Positions 32,962 to 44,574 of a stretch of DNA of 64,000 bases are shown here, piece after piece. The stretch lies in assembly GCA_002099365.1 (NCBI GenBank), contig MSED01000004.1, forward strand, positions 1,426,001-1,490,000, given 5' to 3'. Position 1 is the first letter of the stretch; each line of letters starts with the position of its first letter. The stretch comes from Phialophora verrucosa. Its lineage: Eukaryota > Ascomycota > Eurotiomycetes > Chaetothyriales > Herpotrichiellaceae. Under the pieces are notes generated by a model. That model saw only the letters and a program-made list of their open reading frames with translations, searched no databases and was not told the DNA's origin. Made by a program: the position numbers and the translations under genes.

Positions 32962-34290
32962 ATTGTAGGAAAGGCAGGGCTTGAAACTTGACAGATCTGG
33001 GGGAATAAATTGTGCCAGTAACGATAGTCGAGATCAGCAGGTAGGATTTGAGCAGCGTGTGGTCGAGTGACAACTGACGTGTCGAACATGGCATTCAAGC
33101 ATGGGCCGGGAAAGGTCGCGTGTCAGTGAATGTCATTGCTTGGGGGGCAGGTGCAGGGCGTGGAATCTCACCGCAGCTGTCAAGGACGACAACGTGTAAA
33201 CCAAGCGTGGAAAAAGCGTGATTCACTCATGATTGTGCCTCAAGGGGCTTTGGTCGAGACGGATTGGAAGGTGAGGCAGCCGCAAACACAACATTCACAT
33301 TGTGCAATTGCAAACACTCACCTCATAACACAGCCGCCCGCAGCCGCAGACGGATGTCTCTTAACGTCATCCAGCTGTCTCCCATGCCATTCTCCCTATC
33401 CGGAGTTCGTCCAAGTGCCATCCTCTTTGTTGTCCGCAGTCGGACACGGGCATTCGTTTGCAAAAGAGAGCATGGCTAGTGACGTTTGACAAACAAAGAG
33501 GCAGAGGAGCACAAGCGAACACAGGAACAACATCGGAGCAAAACACCTTTGCGGCACCAGGAGATGTTGAGCTGCCCGTGCTAGTCAAGCAGGGTCAATC
33601 ATCGCGGCAAGAAATCAGAGAAGATGAAGAACGAATGAGGGTGATGGATTCTAGAACCCGTCGAAGGGTTGCTTTGAAGTAAGTGGTCGGTGAGTGGCTT
33701 GCGCTTACATAACGCCGCGTTGCCAACTTCAGGCACAGATCAGGGAGGCGATGGGACGTAATAGTTGTATAATTGCCTCTACCTTAGTACTTTCTGCATA
33801 CCGATTGCTCTGAGGGATCTTTTGAAACCTAGGAGAAGAGAGTCTCACGAGCCAGTTTCATGTCTATGACTGAAGTACTACTGGTGACGATGGTGGGAGA
33901 TTCTGGGAGAGATAGGTCAAGAGAGGCCAACTTATTGGGGGCACAAGCTCCATGTCATCTTCTCTCCTGATGAAGGATCGACCTGTGCAGGTACTACTCT
34001 GAATTTGTCTCAAGCCCCTCCGCAGCAAAATATGCAAAAGCAAAGAGCCATCTCTCCTAGTCTTCCGGAGAGTACGTGCCCTGTCATGGACTCTTTCTGG
34101 TCCTCACCACGTCCAGGTCCAACGCGCGCCTTTTGATCTTCCAGCTGTAGACTTCCGAATGTCCTCCATGTCAGCTTGAGCACAAAGCTTTGTGTGTGAG
34201 AATCCTGAAAATGCGCGATCACATCCTCCTCTGACAAACATCGCTCCCTCATCTGTTCAGACAAAGAAGTCTACTCGATCGTCAGATCGA
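32962..34290. other. Intergenic region, no gene recognised
   Basis: This spans from the start of the F-box-like gene to the stop of the membrane protein, both on the minus strand. Frames at 33130-33489, 33458-33682 and 34010-34264 lack domains and splice partners. Confidence 0.4.
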
Positions 34291-35846
34291 TCACACAAGC
34301 TTTCTCCACGACTGCCCTGGTCCTGACCCAGCTTCAAACTTGTCTATGCTCTGCATCCCATGGCCTCCGTTCTTCGTACCCAATATATTAGGCTTGATAG
34401 TCGAACTTGGCGTCCCATGCATCCCGTGCTCACTGCCCAAGGCATACCACTTCTCTTCCCAAGATTGCAAACTGGCGGTCTCCTCTGGATGGGTACGCTT
34501 GCAGGGTCCATAAGCCCGCGCACCATTATGGATAGGAGATGAGTTCAAGGGAATGGCATCGTGGCTCTCATTCGAAGGAGTACTGGTACTGGGCTTTGGT
34601 GATTTCCAAGGACTCCCAATCTTAGGAAGCGCAGTGATACTGTTGCTTCTTCTGCTCTTACGCCCTGGCGTGAAAGGGGAACCTGGAGTACGAGTGGGTG
34701 TCTCAAAGGACATCTTCTCTCGAGCACGAGCAGCGTCGTCCTCGAACTTCTTGAGGTGGCGGGCGTAAGTGTCTGTCGCACCTGTCCCAGGTCCACTCAA
34801 GCCAGCACTATCACCCGTCAAAATGCCCAGGCTGCGCATTCTTCTGACCTGCTTGTTCTTTTCTCGCGTCTTGCGCCATCTCGCAAAGCAGCTGCAGAAA
34901 GGAATGGAATCGAGGATTTTGTGGAATGTCCGAGGTTGGAACTTGCGCCAAAGGAGTATTATCATTGCGAAGAACAGAAGCGTGCCAATCGACATTGGCA
35001 CAGCGATCAATACCGGCCCAGGACCGTGGCCGTGTCCTTGGAACTGTCCACCAGGTGGTGCTGGGTTGGGATCACCAGCAGGCGCAGGCGCAGGCGCAGG
35101 TAAACCCGCCGGAGTTGCTGAGGCTGTGATCGGTAAGGTACTCGTCGCTGAGGTTGAGAAAGTGGTGCCTCCTGTTGATGTCGGCGTCTCCCTGGCAGGC
35201 TCAATAGGAGTGGAGACGCTCGTCGTTATTGATATACTATGTGAGGTCGTAGAGCTTGCGACGCTTGAGGTTGGACTTGGTGCCGCAGGACTTAATGGCT
35301 CGCCTGGACAAACAGTTCGGTCAGGATCTTTGAAGGTTACACACGACATTGGTTCAGACGCACTGTCGCTGGACGTTATGCTCGAAGGCCAGTAGACCGA
35401 GAAGACGTAGAGTGTTGAAGAAGCTGAGGTCGCGAGTGGATTGGTAGATGCCATCACCGGACTCTCGTTTGCACCCTAACGTAATAGATTGTCAATGATC
35501 GTTCTTCTGCTTGTGGTTGATGCGCCCCCAAGTTTGCTGAGGAAGTGGTCGGAAGGAGTGGAGAAACAGGGCGTTAACTCACAACTAAAGAGCTGAGAAC
35601 GTCAGCTGGTGACGGTGTCGTGGCCGCAGCTATGCTGGCCAGTATTGACGCTACCAGTCCTGTTGAATGTGATGAAAGTGAGGTTGTGCTTGTGTCTGAA
35701 CTTTGCGCCATGACTCCTGCTACGATTGGAGAGACAGATGAACAAGTCGCGTCGTTTGAGGTGCAGGTGACCTGTGATGAAGAAGTCATGGCGCGGAAAT
35801 CTGAAGACACTGGAGAGAAAGCAAAGGTCAGATGATTTTCTTCCAA
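34291..35846 (-). CDS. Ser/Thr-rich single-pass membrane protein
   Basis: Exons 35846-35583 and 35475-34291 (intron with GTGAGT donor and TAG acceptor) give 482 aa. The first about 245 residues are extremely rich in Ser, Thr, Ala and Pro, suited to dense O-mannosylation, with an isolated pair of Cys around SCVTFKDPDRTVCPG. A single hydrophobic segment (IAVPMSIGTLLFFAMIILLW) is followed by basic residues and a long polar tail with several SP/TP sites. This layout resembles fungal cell-surface sensors and mucin-like plasma membrane proteins (Mid2/WSC style), but no WSC or known domain is seen. No signal peptide is visible at 35846, so an upstream exon is likely missing; the Ser/Thr-rich frame at 36099-35908 is a candidate. 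Confidence 0.65.
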
Positions 35847-37163
35847 GAGAAGTGATATCTCGGTGAAGTTGGTTTGCCGTGCAGTGACATCGCTGCGGAG
35901 ACATCCTTCACATTTTTCTCTTACAGGACTGAGATGTGGCCGATGCCACCCGCAGGGGAGTGCTCGGCGTCGCCGTTGAAGAAGTCACCGGCGCCGTCCA
36001 CAAAGAGGTGCTCGGTGTTGATGAGAGGGCACGCGACGTCGTTCCATTGATGGTCATGTTGACTATGGGGTAAACCATGTGGTATGGCGCTGTTGCCATC
36101 TTGAACGTATCGTTGGATACGCGCGGCGGGGAGAAGGGAGAGAAGGTCGTTGTCGCGAGATGTTATTGCTGTGTTGTGGGTGAGGTCGAAATGCGGCACT
36201 GAAGGAGACCGCCCTGGCATCGTCCAAATCTACGAGCATCGCCAATAGCAAGTTTTCTGGAAGATGCGACACCGGCCATCTTCGACTATGCCTTGCGCAA
36301 GATCCGCTGATTGTCCCCTTTAACTCTTCGTTCAAACCCTCATGGCATCCGTCTACAGCGTCCTTGTTTCGGCCCATGATGTCCTGCGACCTCGCAGTTC
36401 GCCCTTTTGGTACTAGACGATTGTAGTGGTTGACGCTTGCTGGCGCCCCAAGTCCGGCATCCATCTGTCTCAAATCATGGCGAAGTTGCTGTCAACATCA
36501 TCCTTTCCGGTTCTCCCCGGACATAGTGACGATTGCGGTAGTGAGAGTGTTGAGACTGAGGGTAACTTGATTAGCCACTATAATGTCATCAGCTCTGAAA
36601 CAAAGATATGTGATCACAAGCACAAACAGAAGAAATACAATAGCTGTGGGTGGGTGTTTGAAGCCATCAGACAAAATGGTGAAGCAAGGAGCGAATGGGA
36701 AAGCGTGAGACGCGAACAGTTCAACACCGTCTGTGAAATCATGGGTCTTGGAATGATAGAAGGGTGCCACCATAACAGGAATGAGCCCGTTCTCTCAGTT
36801 CGAGTCCATCTTTGTTCACCTACAGCTCTTGCAAACGTCCATTCATTACCTGCCCAAGCAACAGGCAGTACCCCAAAACCCGGTCCAATAACTAGAAACA
36901 GATCTCGTGGTCCAGTAAACGTGGAATGGCTGGTGGAAGCAGAAGTCTAAACATTGCATTCAGTCTCTCTCCCATGTTACGCCCCAACGCCTGCCGTGAT
37001 CCATGTGGGCCGAGTGTGTATGTGAGAGCCTAACGCGTCCTCGTCCGTCGGCTATGTGTCTCTGGCGGAAACTGCTAATGTCTCCAATGCTCCGTCCGAC
37101 GTTCGGAGATTTGTAGCGCATGTCTGAGTGAACCATCTGTCGTTGAAACCGCATGGAAGCAAT
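35847..37163. other. Intergenic region, possible missing exon
   Basis: The minus-strand frame 36099-35908 translates to a Ser/Thr/Pro-rich stretch with an N-glycosylation site, compatible with an upstream exon of the membrane protein gene, but I could not find a convincing splice join. The plus-strand frame 36426-36950 (174 codons) has no domain. The rest shows nothing recognisable. Confidence 0.3.
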
Positions 37164-38089
37164 CTAGCAACATCCACCAGCGGCTCCTGATTGCACGCCC
37201 TGGCCTTGTCCGACTTGCACTGTGGGCTTGTTGTTGACCGTGGTGGTTCCCATTCGTTCCTTGATCTGGCGGGCCATGGTCAAGAAGGCTTGCTCAACGT
37301 TGGAGGCGTTCTTTGCGGAGGTCTCGAGGAAAGGGATTCCGAGGCTGTCAGCGAACTCCTATAACCAAATAAGTATGATTGGTTTCCGGCGAGCTTCTGT
37401 GTTTCCGCGACTGTACCTTTGCCATTGTGTACTCGACCACCTTCTTGTCTGACATATCGCTCTTGTTGCCGACCAGCAACTTGTTGACGCCCTCAGTAGC
37501 GTAACGGTCGATTTCCTGGAGCCACTGCTTGACGTTGTTGAAGGAATCCATATCCGTTACATCGTAGACGACGCAGATGCCATGAGCACCCCGGTAGTAC
37601 GATGATGTGATCGTTCGGAATCGTTCTTGGCCGGCAGTATCCCACTGTTTGACATGTTAGAGCACGCTTGAGTCGCCGAGAGATGTTCATACAATCTGCA
37701 GCTTGACAGTCTTTCCATCGAGTTCAATGGTTCGGATTTTCTGTGCCTGCGTCAGCCTGTGATCTTCCTTGTTCCGAACCTCGCAACGTACGAAATCGAC
37801 ACCGATGGTAGAGATGTAGGACTCAGTGTAGGTGTCGTCGGCGAATCGCAACAGCAGGCAAGACTTTCCGACGCCGGAGTCTCCGATAAGCAGGAGCTTG
37901 AAGAGGTAGTCGTATCTAGGTGGCGGTGTCAATATTCTTGGTCAGGCCAGCCAGCTGCTTGGACGCAGGCTAGGGAGAGATTAGGCGGCAATGACTCTGC
38001 TACATGTTAGGAACGTCCACACTATCATGACTGCGACCGGTCGTATGAGAACGGCTTCCAGGCTAGAAAACTTACCACTCTGGATTCAT
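37164..38089 (-). CDS. ypt1: Rab GTPase Ypt1 (Rab1)
   Basis: Ypt1 controls ER-to-Golgi transport and autophagy. Five exons fit exactly: 38089-38079, 37915-37792, 37740-37693, 37644-37417 and 37358-37164, giving 201 aa. The protein starts MNPEYDYLFK. The nucleotide motifs are GDSGVGKS (P-loop), WDTAGQE (switch II), NKSD and ETSAK; the effector region has YISTIGVDF. It ends GGCC for double geranylgeranylation, preceded by a Gly/Gln-rich linker. Exon 1 is only 11 nt and its donor reads GTGGTA. A better-looking GTAAGT lies 3 nt further in but would create a stop at codon 5, so the weak site must be used. Confidence 0.97.
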
Positions 38090-38634
38090 GGTGGCGGGCT
38101 GAAGATGACGATCTCAGGAGATGATGTAGGAGGAAGACGGTGTGCGGGCTCGGTCGCGATACCAGGGCTGCCTCTGGTTGTGAGAGCTGAACGCAAAGTA
38201 GGATTCAAGTTGAGATGAATAGAAGTCAAACGAGAACTGACGTCTGTTGTTTGCGGCCAAGTTGGACTTTCGAGATCCGTTGATGGGAAGATTCGTAACC
38301 TAACTTAGGCTCCTTTGTCACCTGTTTATTGGCCCGCTGACGCCTGTATCAGGTTTCGCCGGGCTGGTGGCTGACGACAATTTGGCTTCCGAGCGATCAC
38401 GTGCTCAGCCACAAACAAAGATGTGGAATCGGACTTCGTCTTCATTCAGGACTCCGGAACTCCTGAGGCTCTCGCTATGCTACTGTGGCGTGTGTGTGCT
38501 CAGTCCCATGCTTATTGTGATCTCTAACGAGTCCTGTCGGCTTGCACTTTTGTCATACAGATACGGTGCCCAAGCATTTCATCTCGCACCTTGATGTTTG
38601 CCTCACACACCCCTTTCCCTCTTGCTCGACAACT
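38090..38634. promoter_or_regulatory. ypt1 upstream region
   Basis: These 545 bp separate the ypt1 start from the stop of the aminopeptidase gene, which is on the same strand. No gene is recognised; it should carry the ypt1 promoter and the aminopeptidase 3' UTR. Confidence 0.45.
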
Positions 38635-41506
38635 CTATGAAGCATAACCATGTGCCTTCAACCACTCCAACAATTGCAACTCATCTCTCTCCTTGTATTT
38701 CGCGTTCCCGGTAATGGTGTCGTGCACAATTACCAGGCTCCTCGAAAACTGACCTGTCTTCTTGTCCTTGAAGAACTCGTCGATCTGGTCTCTCACCTCC
38801 AAGTCCGAGAATTTGGGCAAGCCCATCTTGACCCATCGATCGATGATAACAGATGTCACGCTCAACCGCTCAAACACCCGGTCCCAGTTTTGCTTGGTGT
38901 ATTCCCAGACAACAAAGCGAGTATCGTTGTTGTTGGACACGGCAATGACACCGCCGTGTGCATCTTGTGCAGGTACCTCCTCCGAAGTGACAAAGTCGAG
39001 CAGATCCCATGCGTGATTTGGGTTTTTCGAACGGCCAAGGGCTTGGATACAAATTTCCTTGCCGTCCACGGAGGTGGTCTTTTTGAATTCTGCTTTGATT
39101 GTGTCATATTCTTCTTGCCCACCATTCGCGACTGCCAGGTTGAAGATGACGCCACGGAGATTTTGGTGGATGGCCTTCTCATCGCCCGACTTCCAAGCCG
39201 CGAATTTCTTCTTGCCCTCAGACACGATGGCCTGGTGACCAGCTGAGGCGGCGGTGCCCAGCAGAAGTTTGCGGGATTGACCGACAAGGTAATCTTCGTC
39301 CTTGGGGTAGTCCCAGCCAATTGCTTCTGCTGCAGGCGAGACCAACTTCAGGGTAAACTTCTTCAGCGCGTCCGAGATCTCTTTATTGCCGGCAAAGACC
39401 CGCTTCACTGTGGCCAGAGAGCTCGTGATCTGCTGCCAGACAATGAAACTCTTCTCGTCCCTGAAGCCCTCTAGCAGCGAAAGCAGAGCAGCTGTTGTGC
39501 CATTTCCGGAAATCGCCAATGCGGTCGCGTCACCCAAAAGACCAATCTTATCTTCTATTGAGAGGTGTTCCTGGGCTTCTCCAAGTTTAGCCAACCGCTG
39601 AGGCGGGTAATTTGTGCGATAGAAGCCACTCTGATCAGCATTGATCTTGTAGAATCCTTCGTCGACGTCTCGAACCGTGTCTTCCTTTTGAGTCAAGGAA
39701 CTGTGTACTACCTTTGTAGGCGTACCGGTCTTCAAGCCCACAGGAATCCACCAAGTGGTTTCGTCTTCCTCAGCCTTGACATCGCCAGTCGTCAGGAATC
39801 TCGACTGGCGGATGGAGATCTGACCAGGTTCTTCGGCAACAGTCACGACGGGGAAGCCGATCTTGCGGATCCATGGATCCATGAATGCTCGCACATCTTG
39901 ACCTGAGGCTGCACTGAGAGCCGCCCATAGGTCATTCGTCCTAGCATTACCATATGCATGGATCTTGAGATAGTCACCAACGCCCTTCAAGAACACCTCT
40001 TGGCCAATATGGTTGCTCAACATCCTGATAACGGAGCTCCCTTTGAGGTAGGATATATGATCAAATATCTGGTCGACTTCAAGAGCGTTGCGGACGGGGA
40101 CTTCGATAGGATGCGAAGCCCTTAGGGAGTCGAGTTCGAGAGCTGTTTGAACGGATTCAGCCTGTATTTGGTCAGCTGGGGTACTTTGGGTGTATACCTC
40201 GTCTCATGCTACGTACCACAAACTGACTCCAGACCTTCCATTCGGGATGGAGATGATCTACGGCGAGCCAGCCAACCCAGGTCGCAAACCCTTCATTCAG
40301 CCAGAGTTCATTCCACCAGTCCATGGTGACCAGGTTGCCGAACCACTGATGTGCAAGCTCGTGAGCTACGACATATGCGACTCTATTCTTGAAACGAGCA
40401 TCCGACTTCTCCTCGTCATACAGGACAGCCGTTGTCCGATAAGTGACCAAGCCCCAGTTCTCCATTGCACCCATGGCGAACTCGTGGACTGCTAGAAGAT
40501 CTGACTTTGGCAGAGGATATTCGATACCGAAGACGTCGGAGAAGTAGTCGAGGGTCTTGTGAGCGTGCTCCAGAGCAAAGTGGCCCTGCTCCTTGAGACC
40601 ACGGGTGGTATACACCCTGACAGGCAGAGGCTTGCCGTTATACTTGCGCTCGGTGAAGGCCTCGACATATTCAAAGTCGCCAATCGCCCAGGCTGCCAAA
40701 TATGTGCTCATCGCAGGTGACTTTTCAAAGGCGACTTTCTTCAAGCCGTCCCTGCTGCCTTTGGATGTGCCTTTCTCCGGCATGTTGCTCACAGCAACCA
40801 GGTCTTCCGGAATCTCAACCTCGAACTCGAAGGAGGCTTTAAGGTTGGGTTCATCAAAGCAAGGGAAGGCTCTCCGAGCGGCACAGGCTTCGAATTGAGT
40901 GCTGAACATGTAGTGATGTTCAGCGTCTTTCGGGGTGCCGGCAGCGGGAGTGACTGCGGGCTTGTATTTGGAGCGATAGAAGCCCTCCATGGCACTGTTC
41001 ATGATGCCCTTGAACTTGATGGCAATGACAGCATCCCCCGACGGGATCTTCCCTGCGAACTTGATCGTCGCACGCTCGCTCGTCTTGTCGTACGAGACGT
41101 CGTCCAACGAAGTGATCGATGAGCCATTCTTGTCCAGCACATCGGCGCCCGTGATTTCCAGCTCTTTGGTATTCAAAACCAGCACTTGAGTGTCCTTCTT
41201 GACCTTGGAATCGATCTTGACCGTGCCATCATATCCCCATTTCCCACCGAACTCGAGGTTGTAGAGAGACAGATCGTAATTGGTCGGCTTGATGGTGTCG
41301 GGCAAGACATCTCGGTCGGTTGGAGCAGCCATGGTTCTTCTTGCTTCTACTGAGCAGAAACGGATCTGGAAGACGTTTGGTCTACAGGTGTGCTTTGAGG
41401 AGGGTCGAGAGTGAAGAGAAAGAGAGCAGAAGGTTCGTCTCGTGCCTGCGATGCTAGGTCCAGCCTTGAACGAAGTGAAAAGCGAGGTGATTCGTAACTC
41501 TAGCAT
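38635..41506 (-). CDS. ape2: M1-family zinc aminopeptidase (Ape2/Aap1 type)
   Basis: Exons 41506-40217 and 40161-38635 (55-nt intron, GTACGT donor, CAG acceptor) give 938 aa. It removes N-terminal residues from peptides. The substrate motif GAMEN is at 346-350 and the zinc motif HELAH at 382-386 with the third ligand E405 (HExxH-x18-E). The M1 N-terminal beta domain and the long helical ERAP1-like C-terminal domain are both complete. A second in-frame ATG at 41332 (residue 59, MAAPTDRDVLP) would give an 880-aa cytosolic form; the 58 residues before it are rich in Arg/Ser with few acids and resemble a mitochondrial presequence. Two forms from alternative starts are possible. It shares a 240-bp promoter with ssl1. 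Confidence 0.95.
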
Positions 41507-41746
41507 TCAAGCTGTGAAAAGGCGTCCGTTTCTAACCGTCCACTCACTGCTATCTCACTGCCTCACAGTTGCATTGCATCTGTGGTGGGGAAACTTGTCA
41601 CGTCAACTGCTTCCCCAATTCTCTATCGCAGCCTTAACCACATTAAGCTCGCCGGTCGCGTCCCGCACACGCGACAGCAACCGTCGCACCTTGTCTCTTT
41701 TCTTCTCTTCCTTTTTCCTCCCGACGACCGCCTTCTTTCTCCGGTG
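41507..41746. promoter_or_regulatory. Bidirectional promoter of ape2 and ssl1
   Basis: Only 240 bp separate the divergent starts at 41506 and 41747. The interval must contain both promoters and leaders; if the shorter aminopeptidase start (41332) is used, the spacing is 414 bp. Confidence 0.65.
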
Positions 41747-43279
41747 ATGCCGGTAGCCGGTGATGAGGACTATGATGATGACGCGCCTCGATCGTCTACG
41801 CGCGGGCGGACGTTGGCTCGAAGGGCCGTCGACCACGACTCTGCCCAAAATTTCGAGGTAACCCGAACTTGGGATCTGCTCACTGAAGGTGCCGATGGGA
41901 CCATCACAGGCGCGGTCGAGGGATTGCTCGAGGCAGGGAAGAGAAAGAGGTAGGTCAGAACGAACCTGGGACTGAGCAATGCTCAGTGTGGCTTTTCCAG
42001 GCTCCTCAAAGACACCACGCCCCTCCAACGAGGCATTATCCGACATCTCATCCTCATTCTCGACATGTCGCTCGCTATGAACGAGAAAGACCTCCGCCCG
42101 ACTCGCTATCTCCTGACGCTCTCGTACACCGAATCCTTCATCCGCGAATTCTTCGAGCAGAATCCCATTTCTCAGCTAGGCATAATTGGCATGCGTGACG
42201 GGGTTGCTACCAGTATCAGTGATATGTCGGGCAATCCCACCTCCCATCTGGCGGCAATAAGGCAGTGCCGCTCAAGTGCCAATACCGAGCCCAAGGGGAA
42301 TCCGTCGCTCGAGAACGCGTTGGAAATGGCAAGGGCGAGCCTATTCCACGCACCCAGCCACGGTACCCGCGAGATATTGCTGATATTCGGGGCATTGCAC
42401 ACTTCAGACCCGGGAGATATTCACAGTACAATCCGCAGTTTGGTACAGGACAAGATCCGGGCGACGGTCATTGGGCTAGCAGCTCAGGTCGCCATATGCG
42501 CCGAACTCGTCTCCAAGACAAACCATGGCGACACATCCAATTATGGTGTAGTTCTTGACGAGCAGCATTTCCGAGAGTTGTTTATGGCAGTGACGACACC
42601 GCCTGTCACTCATGAAAGTGCTAGCCAGACGACCTCGTCCCTGCTGATGATGGGATTCCCCTCCCGGACAGTCGAAGATCATCCATCTTTATGTGCATGC
42701 CACACGAAACCCAGTCGAACAGGCTATTTATGCACACGATGCAATGCCAAAGTCTGTACTTTACCAAGTGAGTGTCCGGTGTGCAGCTTGACCTTGATCT
42801 TGTCCACCCATCTGGCAAGGAGCTACCACCACCTATTCCCACTCGTCAACTGGGTAGAGGTGCCTTGGTCCAAAGCTCATCGAAGCAGTGCATGTTTTGC
42901 ATGCTTGAAGCCATTTCCTGCTGCGCCAAAGACATCTCAGTCATCATCTTCCACCCAACAGACTGGGTATCCCAGAGCAGATACCTCAACTGCGAGTAAA
43001 CCACAGTCTACAGTCCTGACGGCCACGACTAGCGCGAGCACGAGCAGATACGAATGTCCTGTCTGCCGTCGGCACTTCTGCATTGATTGCGACTTATTCG
43101 CCCACGAGGTGGTGCATAACTGTCCTGGTTGCCAGAGCGTGAGGATGCAGACCAGTCTGATGGGCGAAACCGAGGTCGGCATCGACGATGCGCAGGGCAC
43201 TTCCCCCAGGGATCCAGTCAAGAAAGACAGAAACGGGACACCGCAAGCCGAGGACGGGGAGCGCATGGATGTTGATTAA
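41747..43279 (+). CDS. ssl1: TFIIH core subunit Ssl1 (p44)
   Basis: Ssl1 is a core subunit of TFIIH that stimulates the Rad3/XPD helicase in nucleotide excision repair and transcription initiation. Exons 41747-41949 and 42001-43279 (51-nt intron, GTAGGT donor, CCAG acceptor) give 493 aa. The VWA-like Ssl1 domain spans about residues 75-255, starting with LILILDMSLAMNEKD. A Cys-rich region follows (CACHTK, CTRCNAKVC, CPVC) with SYHHLFPLVNW, and the C-terminal C4/RING-like finger has CFACLKPF, CPVCRRHFCIDCD and CPGC. The linker before the last finger is Ser/Thr-rich and the tail after it is acidic. All zinc ligands expected for the family appear present. Confidence 0.96.
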
Positions 43280-44574
43280 ATCTCACGAACCTAGAATGTG
43301 TTCCGAGCCGCGTATTTGCATCTACGTCGAAAGCTCGTTTGAAATATTTCGACATTTATTTTCCATGTCCTTTACAAGCTCATCGAGATGCCCCGGCCCA
43401 ATAAGTCTCACTTTTCAGGCCCAACCGAGGATGAATGAAGATCCATGAGAGGGAATTTCCAGTTGCTCAATTCGACACAGCAGGACAGCAGGCAAGCGTG
43501 ACATTAAGACCACAGCCACGTCAGGTTCGCACTCCTAGCTCATAAGAAATGCAGATCCTTCTCATTTGAAACGAGACAGATGGAGAGGTGAACAGAAGGC
43601 GGAAAACAGAGGCGTCCAATCTCTCCTCGAATGGATCTCGTACCGTTCTTTGGCTTCACTTCTCTCTTCTCCTCCTCACTCCCGCCCTCTTCTCTCAACA
43701 TCCCCGCCCTCCGCGTCTCTGGCCCTCCCTTCACCCCCTTTACCAGACCTGTCCATCACCAGGTCGTTCGCATTGCCGGCGCGTGGAAGATCATGAATTG
43801 CGAGACGCCTATTTCTTGGTGAGGTCTCCCAATGAGCAAGATGATATTGTGGGACCTGCGTAATCATCCATCATGAGATGGGCGTCTATGAGAAGACGGG
43901 GCAGGTTCGCCAATTGCCTTATCAGGATATTACTGTGGGTTCATCCGAGTCGTTGCTTCGGGTGTGCGCTCGGTCCTGGTCCTGGTCCTTGTCTCTGTCC
44001 TAGATTTGGTCCCAGTCCTGGTCCCGGTCCCGCTCATCGATACTTCGCATTTCTCTCGACTCGGTCCGTCGCCGGGATGATGGGCGGGTTGCTTTGGTGC
44101 GTACTAGCGGGGAGAGATCCTGATGCCGAACATTTGCTGTTGCGGAATTGGGTAGCTAAGTAACCTGTCGAAGAGGGGCGAGGTATTATCAGGTCTCGAC
44201 CCTTGAGAATGGGGCTCGGTCCGGGTCGGCCCTGACGTCGATGTCGAGTCAAGATTGGATTGAGTGACGGTGCAGAGGGCTAATCAATCGGATCTTGTTA
44301 CTACCGTAATGCGCTAAGAATACTTAGCAGCGTGGAACCTGCTAGATTCTCTTCCTTGCAGCTGGGAGGTGGAGGTTTCAGTCGTTTCCGACCCGGTGAG
44401 CTTATCGGGGAGACCACAAAGAGAAGGCAGGCTCTTTCTTGTCTAGTATCGAATGACTGGCTGCTGCTATCTTCGTGAGATGTTACAAGCTTTCATGAAG
44501 GTTGCAATTCTCATTCAAAAGCCCACTGCTGCTTGGTTGCAATTGCAAAAACAGCTCGGCGGCAGCACGGGCAA
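43280..44574. other. Intergenic region with a GGTCCT-like tract
   Basis: Between the convergent ssl1 and Clr5-domain genes. Frames at 43566-43863 and 43873-44163 have no domain. At about 43973-44032 the plus strand is an imperfect run of GGTCCT/GGTCCC hexamers. Nothing else is recognised. Confidence 0.4.

Noticed and set aside
34769..35395. 208-codon plus-strand frame opposite the membrane protein
   Set aside because: It mirrors the Ser/Thr/Pro-rich minus-strand coding sequence and contains only low-complexity Gly/Ala/Val.
36426..36950. 174-codon plus-strand frame and an antisense frame with one hydrophobic segment
   Set aside because: Neither has a recognisable domain, splice partners or a good boundary; left as unexplained intergenic DNA.
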